From: an uncultured Clostridia bacterium
GTDB taxonomy: Bacteria; Bacillota; Clostridia; TANB77; CAG-508
Length of the DNA stretch: 14,362 nucleotides
Assembly (NCBI GenBank): GCA_947627785.1
Contig: CANQXC010000014.1
Location: forward strand, 1 to 14,362
Reading direction: 5' to 3'
In this document: positions 1 to 6,882 of the stretch, piece by piece
Layout of the letters: every line of letters begins with the position of its first letter
Position numbering within the stretch: the first letter of the stretch is position 1
Translations under genes and position numbers: made by a program
The notes under the pieces: model-generated
Database searches by the model: none
What the model saw: the letters and a program-made list of their open reading frames with translations, nothing else
Told to the model about the DNA's origin: nothing

Positions 1-258
1 CACAACAGTATCAATTGTAATAGTAACATTATCTTCTGTAATAACACCTTGTGGTGGTATATCCATTGTTTGTTCTTTTAAACTTACAACACTACGAACA
101 TGGTCAATAAATGGAATAATTATTGTAAGTCCTGCATCTGCTATTTTATGAAATTTACCTAATCTTTCAATAACGTAAACTTCAGCTTGTCTTACGATTT
201 TAATAGATTTAAATGCTATAATTAAAACGATAATTAAAAAAATAATTAAAAATGGCAT
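1..258 (-). CDS. SPFH/band-7 (stomatin/prohibitin-like) membrane protein, N-terminal part
   Basis: Only the first 86 codons lie in the window; the gene runs off the left edge. The start is an ATG at 258 preceded by a strong AGGAGG. Residues 2-15 are a hydrophobic membrane anchor (PFLIIFLIIVLIIA). It continues into the typical SPFH opening: a basic stretch ending IVRQAEVYVIERLGKF, then IIIPFIDHV and a strand with VSLKEQTMDIPPQ, which is the characteristic order of band-7 proteins. Family knowledge: these proteins form large oligomeric membrane-microdomain scaffolds (QmcA/stomatin type) and are commonly encoded next to NfeD, as here, 119 bases downstream of it. Function beyond scaffold is inference. 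The family call is firm; the exact subfamily cannot be judged without the C-terminal part. Confidence 0.9.
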   Translation of the reverse strand, partial: MPFLIIFLIIVLIIAFKSIKIVRQAEVYVIERLGKFHKIADAGLTIIIPFIDHVRSVVSLKEQTMDIPPQGVITEDNVTITIDTVV

Positions 259-377
259 ATAAATTACCTCCTATAAAATTTTATTTTTTAAAACTAATTA
301 CTAAATTATAATCTAAGCAATAATTTCTAACTTTTAATGTATTACCTAAGCGTAATATTATTTTTCTATTTAAGAAA

Positions 378-815
378 TTATTTTATTGCTTCTACTTTAG
401 GTTCTACAATAAGTTTAACACCATCAATTTGCTTAATTTCAACTTTAGTTCCTTTAGCAATGTTACTATCTGATTTTGCTGACCAAATTTCTCCATTAAC
501 TTTTACTTGCCCTGTTGCTTCTAAATTATCTATATCAGTTGTTACAATTCCAATTTTACCAATAAGACCAAAAGCGTTTGTTGCAACAGAATTACCTTTA
601 TCAATATATTTATTAACTAAAGGCTTTGTAAGTGGGATGAGAATAACAGAGGAGATTACAAAAACTGCAGTTTGAATTAATATACTATCAGTAAAAAAGC
701 TTGTAAGCATTGCAAGTATACTACCTATACCTAACCAGAAAATTAAAAATCCAGTTGTTGCAATTTCAACAATAAAGAAAATACCAGCAGCAATTAACCA
801 TAAATACCACAACAT
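378..815 (-). CDS. NfeD family membrane protein (short form)
   Basis: A 145-aa protein. The N-terminal half is hydrophobic, with about three membrane spans (roughly residues 4-23, 25-43 and 47-65). The C-terminal half, residues about 75-145, reads as a small OB-fold: GLIGKIGIVTTDI, GQVKVNGEIWSAKS, IAKGTKVEIKQIDGVKLIVEP, matching the G-x-V...GE-x-W-x-A...I-x-x-G pattern of NfeD C-terminal domains. It lacks the N-terminal ClpP-like protease domain of long NfeD proteins. The start ATG at 815 has an AAGGAGG ribosome site a few bases upstream. It precedes the SPFH gene on the same strand, the classic NfeD/SPFH pair, and the OB-fold is thought to dock on the SPFH oligomer. A role in membrane organisation is inferred from the family. 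Confidence 0.93.
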   Translation of the reverse strand: MLWYLWLIAAGIFFIVEIATTGFLIFWLGIGSILAMLTSFFTDSILIQTAVFVISSVILIPLTKPLVNKYIDKGNSVATNAFGLIGKIGIVTTDIDNLEATGQVKVNGEIWSAKSDSNIAKGTKVEIKQIDGVKLIVEPKVEAIK

Positions 816-847
816 AAAATACCTCCTTCAAAATAACCTCAATTACT

Positions 848-876
848 ATTATACTATAAAAGATGTAGAAAATAAA
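848..876 (-). promoter_or_regulatory. Probable SigA promoter of nfeD-SPFH pair
   Basis: Read on the minus strand, there is a perfect -10 TATAAT (plus-strand 848-853). A weak -35 TTTATT (871-876) lies 17 bases away. The -10 is about 32 bases upstream of the NfeD start codon. The weak -35 keeps confidence moderate. The rest of 816-1060 holds no open reading frame or RNA structure that I can support. Confidence 0.45.
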
Positions 877-1067
877 GTTATTTGGTAAAAATTATGTAAA
901 TTTTGATAATATTTTATATTATTGTGAAACAATCCTACTTTATAATATTTATGCAAAGGTGTTACAAATATATTACAGAAATATAAATTAAACTTTTTTA
1001 TAATAAAAAACATACATGATAACATTAATTAAAGATTGTGAAAGAGTACTTAAGTGAGCTTTTTGAT

Positions 1068-1115
1068 TTAGAATAAAAAAACTAGTTTAAATTAGAATAA
1101 AAAAACTAGTTTAAA
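1068..1115. repeat. Perfect 24-base tandem duplication
   Basis: Two identical, directly adjacent 24-base units begin with TTAGAAT, followed by seven A and CTAGTTTAAA: 1068-1091 and 1092-1115. Each unit carries one arm and the A/T tract of the terminator hairpin described at 1095-1146. The duplication therefore doubles the downstream arm of that terminator as read on the minus strand. Confidence 0.9.
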
Positions 1116-1146
1116 TTTGTTAATTTACAAAACTTAAACTAGTTTT
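1095..1146 (-). terminator. Rho-independent terminator of the 117-aa XRE gene
   Basis: Plus-strand arms 1102-1114 (AAAACTAGTTTAA) and 1134-1146 (TTAAACTAGTTTT) are perfect inverse complements of 13 bp. Read on the minus strand, the hairpin begins 8 bases after the stop codon of the XRE gene and ends in a run of seven T. The tandem copy at 1068-1091 supplies a second possible distal arm. Confidence 0.8.
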
Positions 1147-1153
1147 AAAAAAA

Positions 1154-1507
1154 TTAATTGTCGATAATAACTTTAGCAATTTTATAAATTAAATCCATTT
1201 TTTCTGGTGGACAATTTTGAAATAAATCGCTAAAAGCAGTTGTTAAATATGAATGAGATTCTGATAAAGCTCCTTGCAAAATTTCACCTTCTGAAACATC
1301 TAATAATGCACAAATTTCAGATAATCTTTTTAAACTAAGATTAGTAGAGGCACATTCAATTCTACTTATATAAGGAACTGAAACATCAAGCATTTCAGCT
1401 AATTTTTGTTGTGTTATTTTCTTATTAATTCTTGCTTTTTTTAATCTAACACCTATGATACTATAATTTAGAGACATAATTACTAACATTCCTTTCTTTT
1501 CAAACAT
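1154..1507 (-). CDS. XRE-family (HTH_3) transcriptional regulator, 117 aa
   Basis: A small DNA-binding protein. Residues about 18-72 form a Cro/CI-type helix-turn-helix: GVRLKKARINKKITQQKLAEMLDVSVPYISRIE, then a second helical pair ending LLDVSEGEIL. The last 45 residues (IYKIAKVIIDN at the end) look like a short dimerisation helix. The ATG at 1507 has AAGGAG but only 3 bases before the start. A second in-frame ATG at 1477 (M11, MSLNYSIIGVRL) is where the conserved fold begins and has a GGA 12 bases upstream, so the true start is uncertain. It is divergent from smc, and a palindromic site at 1564-1575 lies between them. Target genes are unknown; autoregulation is the usual habit of such proteins and is inferred. 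Confidence 0.9.
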   Translation of the reverse strand: MFEKKGMLVIMSLNYSIIGVRLKKARINKKITQQKLAEMLDVSVPYISRIECASTNLSLKRLSEICALLDVSEGEILQGALSESHSYLTTAFSDLFQNCPPEKMDLIYKIAKVIIDN

Positions 1508-1563
1508 ATTCTCCTTTTGGTTTAATATAGCATTACATAGTAAAATTTTACAGAAACAGAAAA

Positions 1564-1590
1564 GTAAATATTTACTCGTGGTAAATATTA
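1564..1590. promoter_or_regulatory. Candidate operator: palindrome plus half-site repeat
   Basis: A perfect 12-base palindrome GTAAATATTTAC (1564-1575) is followed, after 5 bases, by GTAAATATTA (1581-1590), which repeats the left half at a 17-base period. It lies in the divergent region between the XRE gene and smc, some 57-83 bases before the XRE start and just upstream of the smc -35. The arrangement fits an operator for the adjacent XRE protein; that link is inference. Confidence 0.4.
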
Positions 1591-1621
1591 TTTGAAGAAA
1601 AAGAAAAAAATATACATATTA

Positions 1622-1650
1622 TTGACTATTTTCGACTTTTGATATATTAT
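1622..1650 (+). promoter_or_regulatory. Probable SigA promoter of smc
   Basis: -35 TTGACT (1622-1627), a 17-base spacer and -10 TATTAT (1645-1650). The start codon of smc is 39 bases further on, preceded by AAGGAG at 1671-1676. The spacer contains TTCGACT, one mismatch from a reversed Spo0A box core (TTCGACA); I do not claim this is functional. Confidence 0.6.
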
Positions 1651-1689
1651 ATAAAAATCAGAAGAAGATAAAGGAGCAGATTTAAGAGT

Positions 1690-4600
1690 ATGTATTTAAA
1701 GAGATTAGAAATGCAAGGTTTTAAGTCATTTGCAGATAAAACAGTGTTAGAATTTATGCCAGGAATAACAACAGTAATAGGACCAAATGGCTCAGGAAAA
1801 AGTAATATATCAGATAGTATTAGATGGGTTCTTGGAGAACAAAGTATAAAATCATTAAGGGGAAACAAATCTGAAGATGTAATATTTGCAGGAACACAAA
1901 ATAGAAAGTCATTAGGATTTGCGGAAGCTTCTATAGTTATAGATAATACAGATGGAAAGTTACCAATAGAATATGGAGAAGTAGTAGTTACAAGAAGAAT
2001 CTTTAGAAATGGTGAAAGTGGTTATTTTATAAATAAAACGCCATGTAGATTAAAAGATGTTCTAGAACTTTTCATGGATACGGGAATTGGAAAAGACGGA
2101 TATTCAATAATTGGACAAGGAAAAATTGATGAAATTCTTAGTAACAAATCAGAAGAAAGAAGAAATATTTTTGAGGAAGCAGCAGGAATTGTAAAATATA
2201 GAGCAAGAAAGAATGAAGCAGAAAAGAAATTAGAGCAAACAAAATTAAATTTACTAAGAATAAATGATATATTATCAGAGGTAGAAGCAAATATTGAACC
2301 ATTAAAAATTCAATCTGAAAAGGCGAAGAAATATCTAAGTTTAAGAGATGAATTAAAAGCGATAGAAGTAGGTCTATTTTTATATAACATAGATAATTAC
2401 AAGCAAAAATTACAGGAATTAGCTAAAGATATAGAAACTATTAATGCTCAAAAATCAGACGAAGAATCTAAAATTTCAGTATTGCAAAATTTAAAGGATA
2501 ATTTAAAATCAGAGCTAGAAGAGGTTATATTAAAAATAGAAGAAACACAAAATCTTGGTTTTGAAAGCGAAAAGAAAATTGAACAAATAAATTCAGAAAT
2601 AAATGTTCAAACAGAAAGAATTTCAAATAATAATCAAAATCATGAAAGAAATTTAAAAGAAATAGAAGAATTACAAAAAAGAAATGAAGAGATAATTGAG
2701 GAAAAAGAAAATAGAATACAAAAGAAGGATAATTTATTAGCAAATAGAGAAAAATTCATAAAAGAATTGGAAGAAAAAGAGAAAAATTTAAGTGAATTAA
2801 CAAGCAAGTTAACAGATGAGGAAAAAAAATTTGAGGAAAAGAAAAAACAAGTAGAACAGAATGTGGAGCTAAAATACAAAAATAAAGAAGATATAAATAC
2901 AATAGATATAAATAATGAAAATTTAAGAAAACGCAAAAAAACAGTAGAAAATGAAACTGCAGATACAATATCAAAACTAGATGAAAAAAGAATGATAAAA
3001 TCAGACTTATTAAAAACATTTAATGAGAAAGAAAACAAAAGAAATGAATATAAGAAAAGATTAGAAGAAATAAAAACAAAGAGAGAAGAAGCAACTAGTA
3101 AAATAAAAGAGTATGAAGAAGATTTAAACAAGCTAACATCAGAATTAAGAATAAAAGACTCTAAACAAAAATTCTTAAGTGAAATGGAGAAGGAAAAAGA
3201 AGGTTATTCAAGAACAGTAAAATCTATTTTATTAGAATGTGAAAAAAACAGCAAATTAAATGAAGGTGTAAAAGGAGTTTTAGCTAACCTTATTTCAGTA
3301 CCAGAAGAATATCAAACAGCAATTGAAACAGTTTTAGGAGCAACGCTTCAAAATATAGTTACAGAAACAGAAGAGGATGCTAAAAAATTGATAGAATATC
3401 TAAGAAAGAATAATTTAGGTAGAGCATCTTTTTTACCTATTGCATCTGTAAAGGGTAAAAAATTGGACAGGTTAGTTAAAAATGCGCTAGAAGGTGTAAT
3501 AGGTGTTGCATCAGATTTAATAAAAACAGATAAAAAATATGAAGGAATAATTTTAAATTTATTAGGAAGAACTGTAATAGTAAAGGATATGGATACAGCT
3601 ATAATCCTAGCAAGACAAAATAGCTATAGCTTTAGAATAGTAACTTTAAAAGGAGATATAATAAATCCAAGTGGTGCAATTTCAGGTGGTTCAGTATCTC
3701 AAAAATCTGCAAGTATAATAGGAAGAACAAATCAAATAAAAGATTTAGAAAACCAGATAGCAGATTTAAATAAAGAAATAGAAGAAATTACGAAGGAAAA
3801 AGAAGATTATGAAAATAGTATAAAAGATTTATTAGAAGAAGTAGCTATGCTAGAACAAACAACACAAGAGATTGAGATAGAATATGCAACTGAAAAACAA
3901 AGAATAGAATCACTATCAGAATCAATTTTAAATTTAGAAGAAAAACTTGAAAATTTAAAAAAAGAAAAACAAGATATTGAAAATAACATTAAGAATAATG
4001 AAGAATCAAAAATGCAAATAGAAAAAGGAAATATAGAACTAGAACAACAAACAGATGCATTAAATAATGAAATACAAGTATTTGCAGAGAAAAATAAAGA
4101 AAATCAGAAATATATAGATGATTTGAATTTTGATATAACTAATTTAAAAATATCTGTAAGTTCATTTGATGAAAGTAGCAATTCAATGGAAGAAATTTTA
4201 CAAAGAATTGAAACAGAACTTAAAAATAATATAAGTAAAATAGAGAGTGAAAAAGAGCAATCAACCAAAATGCTGGAAGAAAATAAAAATTTAACACTAG
4301 CAATAGAAGAGGCAAAGAAACAGATAGAGCAAATTAGATTAAAAGTAGATACAAGTTCAGAAGAAATAGAAAAGTTAAAACAAGAAAAGGCAAGTAAAAA
4401 TTCTGATATAACAAAAACCGAAAGTGAGATTGAAGAAAAATATTCTATAATAGAAGAAATAAAAAATCAAGCAAATAAGCTAGAGGTTAAAAAATCTAAA
4501 TTTGATGTAGAATTAGAACAAATAATAAACAAAATGTGGGAGGATTATGAGGTTACTCCAAACAATGTTACAGAATATAAAAAACCAGATAATGTTCAAG

Positions 4601-5250
4601 AGACATCTAAACAAGTAAAAAAATTAAGAGATGATATAAAAGATTTAGGAAGCATAAACGTAGATTCAATAGAGGAATACAAACAAACAAAGGAAAGATA
4701 CGATTATATGTGTGAGCAAAGATTAGACTTGGAAAATTCTAGTAATAAGCTAAAAAAAGTAATTCAAGATATGACCAAAATAATGAAGGAGCAATTTGAG
4801 AAGCAATTTAATATTATAAATAAAAATTTTGGTGAAGTATTTAAAGAGTTATTTGGAGGAGGAAAGGCAGAACTTAAACTTACAGATGAGGAGGACATAC
4901 TAAACTGTGGCATAGAAATAGAGGTTCAGCCACCAGGAAAGAAGCTTCAAAATATGAGCTTATTATCAGGAGGAGAAAGAGCTTTCACTGCTATCGCATT
5001 ATTATTTGCAATATTAAAAATAAATCCAGCACCATTTTGCGTATTAGATGAAATAGAAGCAGCACTTGATGATGTAAATGTATATAGATTTGCAGATTAT
5101 TTAAAGAATTTCACAAAAACTACACAGTTTTTAGTTATAACACATAGAAAAGGAACTATGGAAGCGGCAGATTCTGTATATGGTATAACTATGGAAGAGA
5201 GTGGAATAAGTAAATTGCTTTCAATGAAATTGGCAAATGTGCAAAACTAA
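1690..5250 (+). CDS. smc: Chromosome segregation protein SMC
   Basis: Full-length 1186-aa Smc, the ATPase core of bacterial condensin, which acts with ScpA and ScpB (not in this window) to organise and segregate the chromosome. The N-terminal head carries Walker A GPNGSGKS at residues 31-38. Two long coiled-coil arms span about 170-510 and 680-1020 and are very rich in Glu and Lys. Between them, about 520-672, is the hinge (GVKGVLANLISVPEEY ... GAISGGSVSQKSASIIGR). The C-terminal head has the ABC signature LSGGE at 1092-1096 and Walker B VLDE at 1118-1121, with the catalytic Glu present. The ATG at 1690 starts the family-typical MYLKRLEMQGFKSFADKT and has AAGGAG upstream. All hallmark residues are intact. 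The context is unusual: no rnc or ftsY is beside it; lexA follows instead. Confidence 0.99.
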   Translation: MYLKRLEMQGFKSFADKTVLEFMPGITTVIGPNGSGKSNISDSIRWVLGEQSIKSLRGNKSEDVIFAGTQNRKSLGFAEASIVIDNTDGKLPIEYGEVVVTRRIFRNGESGYFINKTPCRLKDVLELFMDTGIGKDGYSIIGQGKIDEILSNKSEERRNIFEEAAGIVKYRARKNEAEKKLEQTKLNLLRINDILSEVEANIEPLKIQSEKAKKYLSLRDELKAIEVGLFLYNIDNYKQKLQELAKDIETINAQKSDEESKISVLQNLKDNLKSELEEVILKIEETQNLGFESEKKIEQINSEINVQTERISNNNQNHERNLKEIEELQKRNEEIIEEKENRIQKKDNLLANREKFIKELEEKEKNLSELTSKLTDEEKKFEEKKKQVEQNVELKYKNKEDINTIDINNENLRKRKKTVENETADTISKLDEKRMIKSDLLKTFNEKENKRNEYKKRLEEIKTKREEATSKIKEYEEDLNKLTSELRIKDSKQKFLSEMEKEKEGYSRTVKSILLECEKNSKLNEGVKGVLANLISVPEEYQTAIETVLGATLQNIVTETEEDAKKLIEYLRKNNLGRASFLPIASVKGKKLDRLVKNALEGVIGVASDLIKTDKKYEGIILNLLGRTVIVKDMDTAIILARQNSYSFRIVTLKGDIINPSGAISGGSVSQKSASIIGRTNQIKDLENQIADLNKEIEEITKEKEDYENSIKDLLEEVAMLEQTTQEIEIEYATEKQRIESLSESILNLEEKLENLKKEKQDIENNIKNNEESKMQIEKGNIELEQQTDALNNEIQVFAEKNKENQKYIDDLNFDITNLKISVSSFDESSNSMEEILQRIETELKNNISKIESEKEQSTKMLEENKNLTLAIEEAKKQIEQIRLKVDTSSEEIEKLKQEKASKNSDITKTESEIEEKYSIIEEIKNQANKLEVKKSKFDVELEQIINKMWEDYEVTPNNVTEYKKPDNVQETSKQVKKLRDDIKDLGSINVDSIEEYKQTKERYDYMCEQRLDLENSSNKLKKVIQDMTKIMKEQFEKQFNIINKNFGEVFKELFGGGKAELKLTDEEDILNCGIEIEVQPPGKKLQNMSLLSGGERAFTAIALLFAILKINPAPFCVLDEIEAALDDVNVYRFADYLKNFTKTTQFLVITHRKGTMEAADSVYGITMEESGISKLLSMKLANVQN

Positions 5251-5263
5251 TACTAATAAAAAT

Positions 5264-5302
5264 GAACTTTTGTTTGACAAACTAAAGAATGTATGATATC
5301 AT
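5264..5302 (+). promoter_or_regulatory. lexA promoter with overlapping SOS-box-like site
   Basis: -35 TTGACA (5274-5279), a 17-base spacer and -10 TATCAT (5297-5302). Overlapping the -35 is GAACTTTTGTTT (5264-5275), which differs by one base from the GAAC-N4-GTTC core of Gram-positive LexA operators. A repressor there would block RNA polymerase, consistent with the known self-regulation of lexA. Functionality is inferred. Confidence 0.6.
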
Positions 5303-5331
5303 ATAAAAAAATTTATGGGAGATGGTTATAA

Positions 5332-5985
5332 ATGAGAAGAAAAGACCCAAATGAATTAAATAAAAGAGAAAAGGCAATACTAAAATTTATTGAAAAACAA
5401 GTAAAGGAAAACGGTTATCCACCATCAGTTAGAGAAATAGGAAAAGCAGTAGGTCTAAGTTCTACTGCAACAGTTCATACATATATAACAGGCCTTGAAA
5501 AAAAAGGTTATATTAAAAAAGAAAATCAAAAAGGAAGAACATTAAAATTATTAAAAGGTGGATTAGAAGGTCAACAAAAAATAGAGGAAAAACCTGTATA
5601 TAGTGGAAAAGAATTAGTAGATGTTCCAGTTGTAGGAAAAATAACAGCAGGTGCTCCAATTTTAGCAGTAGAAAATATAACAGATACTTTCCCAATACCA
5701 GTAGATTTCATAGGAAATAGCGAAAGCTTTATGCTTACAGTTAGAGGAGAAAGCATGATAGAAGCTGGAATTTTAGATGGAGACTATATATTAGTAAGAA
5801 AACAAGATATAGCAAGAAATGGTGAAATAGTAGTGGCATTAATTGAAGATGAAGCAACTGTTAAAACTTTTTATAAAGAAAAAGACCATATACGTTTGCA
5901 ACCAGAGAATCACACAATGGATCCAATAATAGTACCAGATTGCAAAATACTTGGAAGAGTTTGTGGAGTGTTTAGAAAGATGTAA
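5332..5985 (+). CDS. lexA: LexA repressor (SOS response, self-cleaving)
   Basis: A 217-aa LexA of normal length. Residues about 1-70 form the winged helix-turn-helix (LNKREKAILKFIEKQ, PPSVREIGKAVGLSSTATVHTYITGLEKKGYI). The C-terminal S24 peptidase-like domain holds the cleavage site Ala106-Gly107 (KITAGAP), the catalytic Ser141 (VRGESMIEAG) and Lys178 (EATVKTF). All residues needed for RecA-stimulated self-cleavage are present. In the family it represses DNA-repair genes until RecA filaments trigger autolysis. The start has GGGAGATGG upstream. It has its own promoter with an SOS-like site downstream of smc, and a 47-aa gene follows 32 bases after its stop, probably on the same transcript, which ends at the terminator at 6185-6236. 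Confidence 0.98.
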   Translation: MRRKDPNELNKREKAILKFIEKQVKENGYPPSVREIGKAVGLSSTATVHTYITGLEKKGYIKKENQKGRTLKLLKGGLEGQQKIEEKPVYSGKELVDVPVVGKITAGAPILAVENITDTFPIPVDFIGNSESFMLTVRGESMIEAGILDGDYILVRKQDIARNGEIVVALIEDEATVKTFYKEKDHIRLQPENHTMDPIIVPDCKILGRVCGVFRKM

Positions 5986-6017
5986 AACTGGTTATACTAT
6001 ATTTAGAGGTGTGTTAT

Positions 6018-6161
6018 ATGCAAAAAGATAAAAAAATTCCAAAAAAGGAAGATACCACTAAATATGGTGAATTTGTATGTTCAACCTATCATTGGCTACC
6101 AGTTGAGAAACAAAAAGAACAAGCCAAAAGGATGGATGATGTTACAAAGAAAGAAAAATAA
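6018..6161 (+). CDS. Hypothetical 47-aa protein downstream of lexA
   Basis: A short gene starting with ATG at 6018, with AGAGGTG at 6006-6012 as ribosome site. It lies 32 bases after lexA, with no terminator between, and 23 bases before a strong terminator. The product is hydrophilic and Lys-rich at both ends (MQKDKKIPKKEDTTKYGEF), with a central short motif VCSTYHWLPVEKQ that holds one Cys, one His and one Trp. There is no signal peptide or membrane span. I do not recognise the family. Co-transcription with lexA suggests that it may be expressed in the SOS response, but this rests only on position. A chance reading frame is possible; the ribosome site and the snug fit between lexA and the terminator argue for a real gene. 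Confidence 0.7.
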   Translation: MQKDKKIPKKEDTTKYGEFVCSTYHWLPVEKQKEQAKRMDDVTKKEK

Positions 6162-6184
6162 GAATATGAAGAAAACTGTATTTT

Positions 6185-6236
6185 AAAGTGAGTCTAATTA
6201 TTAAGCATATAGTTTAATAATTTAGGCTCACTTTTT
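6185..6236 (+). terminator. Rho-independent terminator after lexA and the 47-aa gene
   Basis: A long imperfect hairpin: AAAGTGAGTCTAATTATTAA (6185-6204) pairs with TTAATAATTTAGGCTCACTTT (6213-6233), with one wobble and one bulge, followed by T-rich sequence. It could also serve weakly for the convergent XRE gene (stop at 6289). A partial copy of its right arm (AGTTTAATAAT ... TTAGGCT) recurs near 6276-6296. Confidence 0.85.
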
Positions 6237-6288
6237 AATTTACAGTTTAAATTTAGAATTGTTTTTTGATTCACAGTTTAATAATACA

Positions 6289-6606
6289 TTAGGCTTGTTT
6301 GTCCATGAAAATTACAATGTCCTTAATAAGAGCGAAGCAATTATCTAATTGTTGTTGACTTATATTTTTAACTCTTTTAATTAGAGCTTCATTTACAATA
6401 TCTTCTCTACCTAATAAAATATAATCAGTTGAGACATTTGCTTTTTGAGAAAGCAAAATAATCTTTTCAACAGATAGGCAATTTTCTCCATTTTCAATTG
6501 AACATAAATACTGTGGAGTTATGCCTAAAAAATTTGCAAATTCATTTTTATTCATATTTAAATTAGTTCTTATAATTTTTATTCTTTTACAAATTTCTTC
6601 CTTCAT
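6289..6606 (-). CDS. XRE-family (HTH_3) transcriptional regulator, 105 aa
   Basis: A small regulator with a Cro/CI-type helix-turn-helix at residues about 8-62 (KRIKIIRTNLNMNKNEFANF, LGITPQYLCSIENGEN, LSQKANVSTDYILLG), then a 40-residue C-terminal helix pair ending CFALIKDIVIFMDKQA. The plan and length mirror the 117-aa regulator on the other side of smc-lexA. The start at 6606 has a strong AAGGAGGG upstream. It is divergent from the Spo0A-like regulator at 6883, with 276 bases between. That position makes it a candidate controller of the neighbouring circuit, but no operator was identified with confidence. Target genes are unknown. Confidence 0.9.
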   Translation of the reverse strand: MKEEICKRIKIIRTNLNMNKNEFANFLGITPQYLCSIENGENCLSVEKIILLSQKANVSTDYILLGREDIVNEALIKRVKNISQQQLDNCFALIKDIVIFMDKQA

Positions 6607-6820
6607 ATAACACCCTCCTTTTTGATAAATTTTAAATTTTACAAATTAAAGTAAAAAATAACTGGGTTTATATATAATTTAAAATTAAAATTCAAATACA
6701 ATTATTTATTAAACTCATTTGTAAAGGTTTAATTATATTCTAATTTTAGTACATAAAGAATTTAATCAAATAATAAAAAAAGATAGTAAAAAATGAGAAA
6801 AATGCAGTTTTTTGTAGTAT

Positions 6821-6838
6821 TTTGTCTAAAAATATGAT
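6821..6838 (+). promoter_or_regulatory. Spo0A-box-like site and -10 upstream of the Spo0A-like regulator
   Basis: TTTGTCTAAA (6821-6830) is one base from the Spo0A box TTTGTCGAAA, and is followed by the -10-like TATGAT (6833-6838), 44 bases before the start codon. No convincing -35 is present, which would fit an activated promoter. A related TTTTGTAG lies about 10 bases upstream. AT-richness makes chance matches likely. Confidence 0.35.
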
Positions 6839-6882
6839 ATATTTGAAGATAAAGATTTAAAAAATAAGGGAGGATTTTACTT

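Noticed and set aside
337..675. A 112-codon plus-strand frame opposite nfeD
   Set aside because: It is fully antisense to a clear NfeD gene with family motifs, and has no ribosome site.
922..934. Small inverted repeat ATTGT-GAA-ACAAT
   Set aside because: Only 5 bp per arm in very AT-rich DNA, with no T run or neighbouring feature; expected by chance.
2525..3131. Several overlapping minus-strand reading frames opposite smc
   Set aside because: They are Phe/Ser/Leu-rich mirror images of the Glu/Lys-rich coiled-coil codons, lack ribosome sites and resemble no protein family.
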